DNA of 16,409 bases from JAAYAY01 sp964429355 (lineage in GTDB: Bacteria > Planctomycetota > Planctomycetia > Pirellulales > Thermoguttaceae). The position numbers and the translations under genes are program-made. This document shows positions 1 through 6,453 of the stretch, piece after piece. Positions within the stretch are counted from its first letter, which is position 1. Every line of letters starts with the position of its first letter. The stretch is from assembly GCA_964429355.1 (NCBI GenBank), contig CAYSCH010000212.1, positions 1 through 16,409 on the forward strand, in the 5' to 3' direction. A model generated the notes under the pieces. It saw only the letters and a program-made list of their open reading frames with translations. It was not told the origin of the DNA and searched no databases.

Positions 1-44
1 CCACGGCCTCTGACCCAACAACCCACAGTGGACTATTTTCCTTT

Positions 45-84
45 CCTCCATTTTCCTTTCTTAACCTCCGTTTTCCTTTCTGAA
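45..84. repeat. Tandem 20-bp direct repeat upstream of the deacylase gene
   Basis: Positions 45-64 and 65-84 are two head-to-tail copies of a 20-bp unit that match at 18 of 20 bases. Each contains the core TTTTCCTTTC (51-60 and 71-80), and a third core lies at 36-45. The block sits in the leader just ahead of the ribosome binding site GAGAGG (87-92). It could be a polypyrimidine element acting at the promoter or leader, or simple slippage. No function is known to me. Confidence 0.6.
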
Positions 85-101
85 CTGAGAGGCTCGCCAA
101 C

Positions 102-578
102 ATGCAGGAACCGTCGGTCTTCGAACGGATTCAAGCACTTCTCGATTCCAGCGCGGTCGTCTACGACATCCTTCACCACGCCCCCGTCTACACCAGCCTG
201 GAAGCAGCGGCGATCCGCGGAACACCCCTGGCCAGCGGCGCGAAAGCCCTGATCTGCAAAGGCGACGACGAGGTCGTGATGTTCGTCCTCCCGGCCGACC
301 GCAAGTTGGCCAACCGCGAAATCCGCCGCTCCCGCGGATGGCGCAAGTTGCGGTTCTTGACCCGCGACGAAGTTCTCGACCTGACGGGCCTCGAGCCTGG
401 GTCGATCCCCCCTTTCGGCAGCCTTTTCGGGCTGTCAACCCTTTGCGACGCCGGTCTCGGCAACAACGAACGGATCAATTTCAACGCCGGCGATCACTCG
501 ATTTCCGTCAGCATGAGCTACGCGGACTACGTCCGCGTTGAGTCCCCGGAAATGGGGCATTTCGCCGACGAAAACTGA
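102..578 (+). CDS. YbaK/ProX-type aminoacyl-tRNA deacylase (editing domain protein)
   Basis: A 158-residue, single-domain cytoplasmic protein of the YbaK/EbsC/ProX family. Members hydrolyse mischarged aminoacyl-tRNAs (for example Cys- or Ala-tRNA(Pro)) in trans, as a proofreading step next to prolyl-tRNA synthetase. Visible family features are the GAKAL segment with a candidate functional lysine at residue 48, the hydrophobic strand VVMFVLPADRKL (58-69), the PPFG turn (103-106) and the FNAGDHSIS segment (127-135). Length fits the family. The start is supported by GAGAGG (87-92), nine bases upstream. The gene stands alone on the + strand and is followed by an imperfect hairpin at 590-619. The exact tRNA and amino-acid specificity cannot be read from the sequence. 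Family call is firm; naming it ybaK or proX would be a guess. Confidence 0.85.
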   Translation: MQEPSVFERIQALLDSSAVVYDILHHAPVYTSLEAAAIRGTPLASGAKALICKGDDEVVMFVLPADRKLANREIRRSRGWRKLRFLTRDEVLDLTGLEPGSIPPFGSLFGLSTLCDAGLGNNERINFNAGDHSISVSMSYADYVRVESPEMGHFADEN

Positions 579-589
579 TACCGCGGGGG

Positions 590-619
590 GCACCAACGGG
601 AGCCCGGACTCTCTGGTGC
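590..619 (+). terminator. Imperfect hairpin after the deacylase gene, possible terminator
   Basis: GCACCA (590-595) pairs with TGGTGC (614-619). Inside it, GAG (600-602) pairs with CTC (609-611) around a CCCGGA loop. It starts 11 bases after the stop codon. There is no T-tract, so it would be a weak intrinsic terminator or an RNA-stabilising 3' end. Confidence 0.3.
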
Positions 620-680
620 TTGCCCGATGGAAGCCGCGATTGCCGGCCAAAGACCGTCGAATCAACAACTACCGTACTGT

Positions 681-726
681 CGCCTTTCGCTCCGCGAAAG
701 CAGCGCCGCTTTTGCGGTGCAAAAGC
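681..726. repeat. REP-like pair of tandem hairpins
   Basis: Two adjacent short-loop hairpins with related stems. The first is CTTTCGC (684-690), loop TCC, GCGAAAG (694-700). The second is GCTTTTGC (708-715), loop GGT, GCAAAAGC (719-726). The spacer is seven bases. Both stems are perfect and share the CTTTYGC pattern, as in paired REP/BIME elements. I recall very similar CTTTCGCTCCGCGAAAG units scattered in Pirellula-like planctomycete genomes, but cannot check that here. It is either a dispersed intergenic repeat or part of a transcript end. Confidence 0.6.
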
Positions 727-804
727 CGCCAGTCATTTCCCCGGCGATCCTGAGGGTGAGCTGTGGAAGCCCTGGCCTGTGTGCTCCCAGCACAGACGTT
801 CCGC

Positions 805-834
805 TTGTGCGGCCCTGGACCCTGGGCTTAGAAT
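805..834 (+). promoter_or_regulatory. Candidate sigma70-type promoter for the hydrolase-antiporter unit
   Basis: TTGTGC (805-810) and TAGAAT (829-834) are separated by 18 bases. The -10 hexamer matches the consensus at 5 of 6 positions; the -35 is weak. Transcription would start near 841, giving a leader of about 38 bases before the ATG at 879. The same TA(C/G)AAT form of -10 recurs upstream of two other units in this window. Confidence 0.35.
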
Positions 835-878
835 GGGCCACGACCGTGTTCGCAGACATGAATCAAATGGAGGTTGGC

Positions 879-1787
879 ATGAGACGCTTTCTTCTTCCGA
901 AACTGGGCTTGGCTGGCCTGCTGGTGATGGCCCTCGTTGGCAACTCGGCGGTCTGGGCAGAAGGACCAGACGCTCCTCCCAAGGGATGGACTGACGGCTA
1001 CGTCATGGCCAACGCGATCCGCCTCCATTACTGGCGAACCGGCGGCGAAAAGCCCGTGTTGCTCATGTTGCACGGCTTCTCCGACGACGGTCTCTGCTGG
1101 ACCGATCTGGCAAGGGAGCTCCAGGCCTATTACGACATCATCATGACCGATGCCCGAGGTCACGGCCTTTCAGATCCGCCGACCGCATCGGACTCCGCCG
1201 ACGCGCAGGTCGAAGACATCGCCTCCGTCATTCGTGAGTTGGACCTCGAGAATCCCGTCATCATGGGCCACTCGATGGGTAGCGCCTCGGCCGCATGGTT
1301 CGCGGCAAAGTACCCGGACATCCCCCGCGCCGTGATTCTCGAAGACCCACTTCTCATCCCGCGTCCCCCTCGCGATCCAAGTGACGCCACGGCGAGCCAG
1401 CAGGAGAAAGCCATGGCTCAGATCCTTGCCCGCAACAACACTCCCTATGAAGAACTGCTGGCCGAGTGCTTACGCAATTCACCCGGCTGGTCGCGATCGG
1501 AGTGTGAATACTGGGCGCGTTCGAAGCGGCTTTATCATCCGCGTCTGGCCCTGCGAAATACTGCCCAGCGGCCTGCCATCGCAGCCCTGTTCGAGAAGAT
1601 TGCGGTCCCAACGCTGATCCTGAAGGCGCACGCGGAGGGCGATGACCGTGCGAAAAACGAACAGGTCGCAAAGATCCTCACCCGCGGTCGCATCGAGCAT
1701 GTCGAAGGCGCAGGGCACTGTGTCCATCGGGACCGGATGAGCCCGTCGCTCGCGGTGCTCAGAGAGTTCCTCAGCGAACTGGAATGA
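879..1787 (+). CDS. Exported alpha/beta-fold hydrolase
   Basis: A 302-residue alpha/beta hydrolase with an N-terminal signal peptide (basic RRF start, hydrophobic stretch 9-26, likely cleavage after AVWA at 27), so it probably acts in the periplasm. The fold markers are in order: LMLHGF oxyanion segment (62-67), DARGHGLSDPP (91-101), nucleophile elbow GHSMG with Ser132, an acidic candidate around Asp255/Asp256, and the catalytic His280 in GAGHCVHRDR. Substrate is unknown; the family covers esterases, lactonases, haloalkane and peroxide-type enzymes. The start at 879 is chosen because GGAGG (869-873) sits five bases upstream and the signal peptide begins there; the frame is open further upstream but without protein-like sequence. 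The stop is 44 bases ahead of the antiporter start, so the two genes are probably co-transcribed. Confidence 0.85.
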   Translation: MRRFLLPKLGLAGLLVMALVGNSAVWAEGPDAPPKGWTDGYVMANAIRLHYWRTGGEKPVLLMLHGFSDDGLCWTDLARELQAYYDIIMTDARGHGLSDPPTASDSADAQVEDIASVIRELDLENPVIMGHSMGSASAAWFAAKYPDIPRAVILEDPLLIPRPPRDPSDATASQQEKAMAQILARNNTPYEELLAECLRNSPGWSRSECEYWARSKRLYHPRLALRNTAQRPAIAALFEKIAVPTLILKAHAEGDDRAKNEQVAKILTRGRIEHVEGAGHCVHRDRMSPSLAVLREFLSELE

Positions 1788-1831
1788 TCTTCCACCTCTT
1801 CATGAATTGCCCACACAACCCAGAGGATTCC

Positions 1832-3316
1832 ATGATCGTGACGGCCGTAGAACCCTATGGAACCGCACTCTTTCTGCTTGTCGTCGGCGTGCTCATCGCA
1901 CTGAGTGTGTTATTCAGCCGCCGGATCGACCGGCTGGGCGTCCCGATTGTCCTCTTGTTTCTCGTCCTGGGGGTGCTTGGCGGCTCGGAAGGGATCGGCC
2001 GGATCGCCTTCGACGACTTCGGCGTTGCCGTACGCGTGGGGACCATCTACCTCGTATTGATCCTGTTCGACGGCGGCATGAATACGCCCTTGGCAGCCGT
2101 GCGGCGCGTCGCCGTGCCGGCCGGGATACTTGCCACGGTCGGCGTCGCGCTTACCGCCGGGCTGCTGGCGTTGTTCGCTCGGACACTTGGCCTCGGCTGG
2201 ACCGAATCGTTGCTGCTCGGGGCCGTCGTTTCCTCAACCGATGCGGCCGCCGTGCTGGCGGTCCTGCGCGGAGGACGCCTCCACCTTCAGCCGCGCGTTG
2301 GCAGTACGCTGGAGGTCGAGTCGTGCGCCAATGATCCGATGGCCATGATCCTCACATTGATAATGATCGAGGTCGCCAAGGCCCCTGACGCCCTTCGGTG
2401 GACCTTGGCCCTCGGAGTACCCCTCCAATTGGCGATTGGCGCGGGAATCGGCGTCCTCTTCGGATACATCGGACTGCGCGTAATTCGTCGGATACACCCG
2501 CCGACGGTTGGGCTCTATCCGGCGCTCACATTGGCGATTGCGTTCCTATCGTTCGGCGCCGCGACCATGCTCGAAGGCAGCGGTCTGCTGAGTGTCTACG
2601 CCACCGCCTTGGTCATGGGCAATTCAACCCTCCCCTATCGTAGCGGGCTTGCACGCGTCCACGAGTCGCTGGCGTGGCTGAGCCAGATTGCCCTCTTTCT
2701 GATGTTGGGCCTCTTGGTCTTCCCTTCGCACTTGCTGCCGGTGGCTGGCGTCGGGTTGGCGTCCGCCCTCTTCTTGGCGTTGGTGGCCCGCCCTGTAGCC
2801 GTTCTGCTCTGCCTGGCCGCACTTCGCCTCCCGGCAAGAGAGGTCGGATACATCGCGTGGATCGGGCTGCGGGGAGCGGTGCCGATCATCCTGGGAGCCT
2901 TTCCGGTTCTGGCGCAGGTTCCGGGTGCCGAGCGCGTGTTCAACATCGTCTTCTTCATAGTCGTCGTCAGTACCATTGTGCCCGGTGCAACGATTCGCGC
3001 GGTAACTCGCTGGCTCCGCCTTGCAGCCCCTGCGAAGCCGATTGCCAGCGCGATCCTGGAAGTCAACTCGGCACATCCGCTCAATGGAGAAATCTCGTCT
3101 TTCCTCATCGAGCCGGCCGCCGCCGTCTGCGGAGCCTCCCTATCCGAAATCAGGCTCCCTCGCGATGCCGCGGTGACCTTGATCGTACGCGGCAACGATC
3201 TCGTAGCTCCCAGGGGTCATACGGCCTTGATGCCCGGCGACCACGTTTACGTCTTCTTTCGCCCCTCCGATCGGCCCTATGTCGAGTTGTTGTTCGGGCG
3301 CACCGAGAGCGGATGA
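1832..3316 (+). CDS. CPA1-family cation/proton antiporter with C-terminal RCK_C domain (NhaP2/CvrA-like)
   Basis: A 494-residue inner-membrane antiporter exchanging K+ or Na+ for H+. About a dozen hydrophobic segments fill residues 8-395. Family motifs are present: SSTDAAAV (134-141), the ion-site Asn167-Asp168 pair in CANDPMA (165-171), and GLRGAVPI (345-352). Residues from about 405 to 490 form a soluble TrkA-C/RCK_C-type domain (LNGEISSFLIEP ... LMPGDHVYVFF), as in NhaP2/CvrA, where it regulates activity through a ligand. The ATG at 1832 is preferred because AGAGG (1822-1826) precedes it and the protein then starts like other NhaP2 proteins. An ATG at 1784 overlaps the hydrolase stop (ATGA) and would add 16 residues. 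Ion preference cannot be assigned from sequence. Confidence 0.88.
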   Translation: MIVTAVEPYGTALFLLVVGVLIALSVLFSRRIDRLGVPIVLLFLVLGVLGGSEGIGRIAFDDFGVAVRVGTIYLVLILFDGGMNTPLAAVRRVAVPAGILATVGVALTAGLLALFARTLGLGWTESLLLGAVVSSTDAAAVLAVLRGGRLHLQPRVGSTLEVESCANDPMAMILTLIMIEVAKAPDALRWTLALGVPLQLAIGAGIGVLFGYIGLRVIRRIHPPTVGLYPALTLAIAFLSFGAATMLEGSGLLSVYATALVMGNSTLPYRSGLARVHESLAWLSQIALFLMLGLLVFPSHLLPVAGVGLASALFLALVARPVAVLLCLAALRLPAREVGYIAWIGLRGAVPIILGAFPVLAQVPGAERVFNIVFFIVVVSTIVPGATIRAVTRWLRLAAPAKPIASAILEVNSAHPLNGEISSFLIEPAAAVCGASLSEIRLPRDAAVTLIVRGNDLVAPRGHTALMPGDHVYVFFRPSDRPYVELLFGRTESG

Positions 3317-3516
3317 CCGATGCCGCGGGACATCAGGTCGTCCTGGCCAACAGGTGGGGCCAGTTCTTGCGACGTGAGCAATCCCTCCTACCGCAAGCGC
3401 GCGGGTGTGGCCCCGAGCGGTTGCAGCCTTGGACCTCCCGCAGAACCCGCGTTCGGACCATCGCAATCGATCTGACCGCCGTGATTCGCTGGTATTCCGC
3501 ACGATCACCCCGTCGT

Positions 3517-3545
3517 CGCGCCGGCCGCGATTCGCGGCCGGCGCG
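3517..3545. terminator. Perfect 13-bp GC hairpin between convergent genes
   Basis: CGCGCCGGCCGCG (3517-3529), loop ATT, and the exact reverse complement (3533-3545). It lies seven bases beyond the rnk stop on the minus strand and about 200 bases after the antiporter stop, so it probably serves as a terminator or RNA 3' end, perhaps in both directions. There is no clear T-tract on either side. The rest of 3317-3552 shows nothing I can name. Confidence 0.5.
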
Positions 3546-3552
3546 GGCGCGA

Positions 3553-3969
3553 CTACAGATGATGCTCCCCAGCCCGTTCGGGCTGGAAATGAATCTCCTC
3601 GACGCGAATGCGTCTCACACCCAATGGAGTCTTGACCCTAACGACATCGCCAACACGGCAGCCCAGGATCGCGGTCCCGATCGGGGCCAGAACGGAAATC
3701 CGATCCGCGTTGATGTCGGCTCGCTCCGGGTATACCAGCGTGTACGTCTGCGCCTCGCCCGACTTCAGGTCGCGGATTTCCACCGTCGAATTCATCGTCA
3801 CTACGTCATGCCGTAGCTCGGCAGGGTCCACGCCGTAGGCCCGCTCAAGCTCCATTTCGAGCGCGTGCAGACTCGTGGCGTGTTCGGCCTGGCTCACGCG
3901 GGGGTCCAGGAGCATGGTTCCCAGTCGCCTGCGATCGCTATTCGTGATGAGAATGTCGTGACAAATCAT
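3553..3969 (-). CDS. rnk: Rnk, GreA/GreB-family nucleoside diphosphate kinase regulator
   Basis: A 138-residue cytoplasmic protein that aligns from memory over its full length with E. coli Rnk (136 residues). Shared signatures are the short N-terminal helical hairpin (about 12-50), HDVVTMNS (54-61), LVYP (78-81), SVLAPIGTAILG (92-103), RVGD (105-108) and the C-terminal EEIHFQPERAG (124-134). Rnk has a short coiled coil and a GreA/GreB-like C-terminal FKBP-type domain. It binds RNA polymerase at the secondary channel and was first found as a regulator of nucleoside diphosphate kinase levels. The start has a strong AGGAGG site (about 3975-3980 on the complement). It lies 141 bases downstream of the DksA-like gene on the same strand, so the two may share a transcript. 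Confidence 0.92.
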   Translation of the reverse strand: MICHDILITNSDRRRLGTMLLDPRVSQAEHATSLHALEMELERAYGVDPAELRHDVVTMNSTVEIRDLKSGEAQTYTLVYPERADINADRISVLAPIGTAILGCRVGDVVRVKTPLGVRRIRVEEIHFQPERAGEHHL

Positions 3970-4110
3970 GTTCGTTCCTCCTGTTTCCCGCTTGGGTTAT
4001 CGATCAACCACGAATGTGCGCCCGGTGTATGGGCGCAGCCTGGTCGATCGACTGATACCGGTTCCTGATCACAGCAGTTGCCTCGCAGCAAATGCGAGCC
4101 CTGATGCGAG

Positions 4111-4443
4111 TCAGACGGCCGCAGCGTCGGATGAAGCTCTTCGTTGGGGCACCGCACATTCGTCGTCGTACCCCGATCCGGCGCTCGGCGCCTCGTCCGA
4201 CCGACCCAGTGCCCTGTCTATCCGACTCAGCAACGCGTACCTGGATGCCATGGTCCTCAAGACGAGCTCCGTCTTCAGGTGCTCGACATCGAGGTCACGC
4301 TCATCCGCGGCATTTTGGCTGACCGCGTGACCGGCGCCAAGTTGATGTTGCAGAACGTCCTCTGCTAGCCCTCTCAAGTCGGACCTGACTTGGCTGCGCA
4401 CGGCGCGCAACATTCGTCGGATCCTCGTAGCTTGATTGGCCAT
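4111..4443 (-). CDS. DksA/TraR-like coiled-coil protein lacking its zinc finger (possible pseudogene)
   Basis: A 110-residue frame with a strong GGAGG site seven bases before the ATG. Residues about 10-81 look like the N-terminal coiled coil of DksA/TraR proteins, in particular AADERDLDVEHLKTEL (45-60) leading to LLSRIDRALGR (71-81), which is where family members run into GTYGxCxxCG and the C4 zinc finger. Here the frame continues as SDEAPSAGSGYDDECAV, keeps one cysteine, and stops. The other two frames of the same strand just downstream contain cysteine-bearing stretches (for example MCGAP and RARICCE), which suggests one or more frameshifts. Family members are usually about 110-150 residues with the finger near the C-terminus. 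The role would be modulation of RNA polymerase with or without ppGpp. The family call rests on pattern memory; either a decayed gene or a finger-less variant is possible. Confidence 0.5.
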   Translation of the reverse strand: MANQATRIRRMLRAVRSQVRSDLRGLAEDVLQHQLGAGHAVSQNAADERDLDVEHLKTELVLRTMASRYALLSRIDRALGRSDEAPSAGSGYDDECAVPQRRASSDAAAV

Positions 4444-4758
4444 CGCGTATCCTCCTTCTGCATCGTCCCTCGAACGCCCGGTACAACTCCAAGTGAATTC
4501 TCTCGCCTCCCGTGCGCCCCGTCTCAGTCAAGAGCGGCCGACGAGGGCGACTTCCTCCAGAGGCCGGATCCGCCTACGCCGACGGACACGACGCGGTTGC
4601 CCGCCTATTGTCCGAACGATTGTCACGCAAATGGCCCACCATGCTGAAGACATGGTCGCGTAAACAAGATTTGCCGCAAGCCCGGAACCGGGATGACGGG
4701 CCCTTGATGGAAAGGTACGCTAGACGCGCCAGCTACGGCAGGAGGGCATTAGAGACAC

Positions 4759-4782
4759 ACACTGCACCGCAAGGTGCAGTGT
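4759..4782. other. Perfect 10-bp hairpin with GCAA tetraloop
   Basis: ACACTGCACC (4759-4768), loop GCAA (4769-4772), GGTGCAGTGT (4773-4782). The loop is of the stable GNRA class when read on the + strand. No T-tract follows on either side, and it is not adjacent to a recognised gene end: the nearest gene starts at 4443 and reads away from it. It could be the end of a short transcript, part of a structured RNA, or a protein-binding palindrome. Confidence 0.5.
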
Positions 4783-5169
4783 TCTGGCTCGAAGATGAGA
4801 ACCCCACAAGTACTGCGCAGCAAGGCCGTCGTGACCGGCAACGAAGCCACGAACCAGACGATTGCACCAGCAGTATACTTGTTCAAAGGGAACATCATGA
4901 AGACCTTTCTCACGTGCAGCAACAGCAACGATGTCGCTCAATCTTAGTTTACGTCGAATTGCCGGTGGGACAATCCTGTGTTCGGGCTACACACCCTAGC
5001 CCGGCAGAGCTGTCCGGACAGCGTCTGATGTTGAACTCCTATGGCACAACCGTGTCCGTTTCACGGCATCGGCTCGGAGTCGTCCCACAGACTGCGAGCA
5101 GCCGGACGATCCGTGAGTGTGTCCTACGCGGCCGCCGAGCAGCCTCGCCTGCGTGGGTGGCACCGGTGG

Positions 5170-5231
5170 CACCGATGATTTTCCGCAGATCGCCCACCAC
5201 TTCATAGCACTTGGTCGGAAAATCGTCGGTG
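5170..5231. repeat. Long inverted repeat, 16-bp arms with a 30-base spacer
   Basis: CACCGATGATTTTCCG (5170-5185) and CGGAAAATCGTCGGTG (5216-5231) are reverse complements at 15 of 16 positions; the single difference would be a G-U pair in one RNA strand. A second small inverted repeat, TGTTGCC-TT-GGCAACA (5230-5245), abuts it. The arrangement resembles ends of a very small repeat element or a stable RNA stem, but no target duplication or known end sequence is visible. Confidence 0.5.
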
Positions 5232-5325
5232 TTGCCTTGGCAACAGGACGATGTCAGAATACCCACCCCAACGGCACCCCGACGCTCCGGCCTTGCTCGA
5301 AATACCGAGCAGAACTTTGGAACAG

Positions 5326-5349
5326 GACGCGATCTTCGTCGATCGCGTC
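5326..5349 (-). terminator. Hairpin downstream of the Tat-protein gene, possible terminator
   Basis: GACGCGATC (5326-5334), loop TTCGTC, GATCGCGTC (5341-5349): a perfect 9-bp stem about 80 bases past the stop of the minus-strand gene ending at 5429. No T-tract, so termination is an inference from position. Confidence 0.3.
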
Positions 5350-5428
5350 GTGTTGATCTGGGCGGAGTGACGCGCGATACGTGCGCTCGGCCAGCGGCGG
5401 GTACACCGGCCCCGCTTCGGACGCAAGT

Positions 5429-6412
5429 TCAGGCCGGGCCAACCTGCTCTTCGCCGTGCTCGTCGATCCAGCGCCGGGAGTACTCGACCGCCTCCAGCCC
5501 CATGTCGCAGAGCGGCGTGCAGTGGAAGATCAGGCCCTCAATCTGGCCCGATCTCAGCCAACGATACGCGCAGTCAAGCTGGTGTTTCATCAACTCCATC
5601 GGGACGACGGCCTTGTCGTTGAAGTTCCACATGTACACGCCCAGCCGGACTCGCACGTCGGGACAGATGTCTCGAAACGCCTTGAAGTTCTTCTCCAGAT
5701 CGATCAGGTGATTGGCGTTCCACGTCCAGAAGTACACGACGTCGACCTGATCGATATGCCGCTTGATCGAGGGGTTGACCTGATGGGTGTACCAGACGAT
5801 CGACAGGTCGAGCTTCGTGCCGCGGCATTTCGGGGCGGTCGTATGGAGCTCCTTCTGAACGTCGATCACCTGTTCGGGCGCGAGTGCGGCGGGAGCGATG
5901 CCGGCCGATTCCCCGTTGGGAGAAGGGGCCGCCTGGCCGTGGAAGAAGTCGTCCATGTCCAGCCCGACGAAGCTCTTGTGTTTCGCTGCCTGCCGTAGTG
6001 CCGCCGCCTTGATCGCTTGCCAGTCGCGTGCCGAACCGTGAATGAAGCTCCACGTGAACCGCTTGATGGCCGGGTCGTCGAACTGCTTGGCGTACTGGTC
6101 GTATTCGTCCGGACGGGGTGTGCCGGTGAAGGGGACCATGCAGACGTTGGGAATTCCCATGAACTTGATTGCCGCCGCAGGATAGATCTTGCCGCCGCTC
6201 TCCTCGGCGGAGATGTAGCTCCCCAGCGAGCCGGAATCGTGGCCCCACATCCACATGCGATCGCGGATGTTGTTCTCGTAGGGTATCGGGCAGGTCGAAT
6301 TGCGCCGAATGTCGGTTCCCTCCACACAGTCCGAGGCCGCCAGCAGGGAACGCGAAACGATCGGCTGGCAGGCGGCCACGGCCGCGGTCACGAGAAAATC
6401 TCTCCGAAGCAT
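5429..6412 (-). CDS. Tat-exported protein of unknown function, barrel-like
   Basis: A 327-residue protein that begins MLRRDFLVTAAVAAC, a twin-arginine export signal (RRDFL at 3-7 with a hydrophobic stretch after it), so it is likely exported folded. I do not recognise the family. The mature part has alternating hydrophobic strands and helices typical of an (alpha/beta) barrel: a strand ending in acidic residues, SFVGLDMDDFFHG (147-159), LDLSIVWYTH (201-210), VDVVYFWTWN (223-232), VRLGVYMWNF (255-264) and IEGLIFHC (291-298). The clustered Asp and Trp residues at strand ends would fit a carbohydrate-active enzyme, but no catalytic pair can be assigned. An AAGGAG site precedes the ATG. It starts 41 bases after the stop of the amidohydrolase fusion and almost certainly shares its transcript, so the two may act on the same extracellular or periplasmic material. 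Confidence 0.75.
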   Translation of the reverse strand: MLRRDFLVTAAVAACQPIVSRSLLAASDCVEGTDIRRNSTCPIPYENNIRDRMWMWGHDSGSLGSYISAEESGGKIYPAAAIKFMGIPNVCMVPFTGTPRPDEYDQYAKQFDDPAIKRFTWSFIHGSARDWQAIKAAALRQAAKHKSFVGLDMDDFFHGQAAPSPNGESAGIAPAALAPEQVIDVQKELHTTAPKCRGTKLDLSIVWYTHQVNPSIKRHIDQVDVVYFWTWNANHLIDLEKNFKAFRDICPDVRVRLGVYMWNFNDKAVVPMELMKHQLDCAYRWLRSGQIEGLIFHCTPLCDMGLEAVEYSRRWIDEHGEEQVGPA

Positions 6413-6453
6413 GCAGGACTCCTTTTCGTTTGCTGTTTGTGGTCGCCCGTACG

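Larger units (their letters stand above)
579..878. other. Intergenic spacer with hairpins and a promoter candidate
   Basis: These 300 bases separate the deacylase from the hydrolase. The hydrolase reading frame stays open upstream of its start as far as 627, but that stretch reads through the hairpin repeat at 681-726 and has no protein-like character, so I treat it as non-coding. Besides the features listed separately, a small hairpin TGTGCT-CCC-AGCACA lies near 780-795. Confidence 0.6.
4444..5428. other. 985-base region without a defensible gene, rich in inverted repeats
   Basis: No open frame here has family motifs; the longest (on the + strand from 4512) has random-looking composition. 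The region contains the GNRA-loop hairpin at 4759-4782, a 14-bp perfect palindrome GCTGTCCGGACAGC at 5009-5022, the long inverted repeat at 5170-5231, TGTTGCC-TT-GGCAACA at 5230-5245, TGCTCG/CGAGCA at 5294-5311 and a 9-bp-stem hairpin at 5326-5349. A 16-codon frame at 4897-4947 with a ribosome-binding-like AAAGGG starts MKTFLTCSNSNDVAQS and may be a relic of a universal stress protein. The whole may be a decayed stress-gene region. Confidence 0.5.

Noticed and set aside
627..878. Upstream extension of the alpha/beta hydrolase by 84 codons
   Set aside because: It reads through the hairpin repeat and a promoter candidate. The ATG at 879 has GGAGG in place and begins a normal signal peptide.
4512..5207. 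A 231-codon + strand frame in the gene-poor region
   Set aside because: Composition is Arg/Ser/Thr-rich and irregular, there is no ribosome binding site, and it runs through the perfect hairpin at 4759-4782.
4444..5428. tRNA or other classical RNA gene in the gene-poor region
   Set aside because: No cloverleaf pattern or T-loop GGTTCGAATCC-like sequence was found on either strand by eye.
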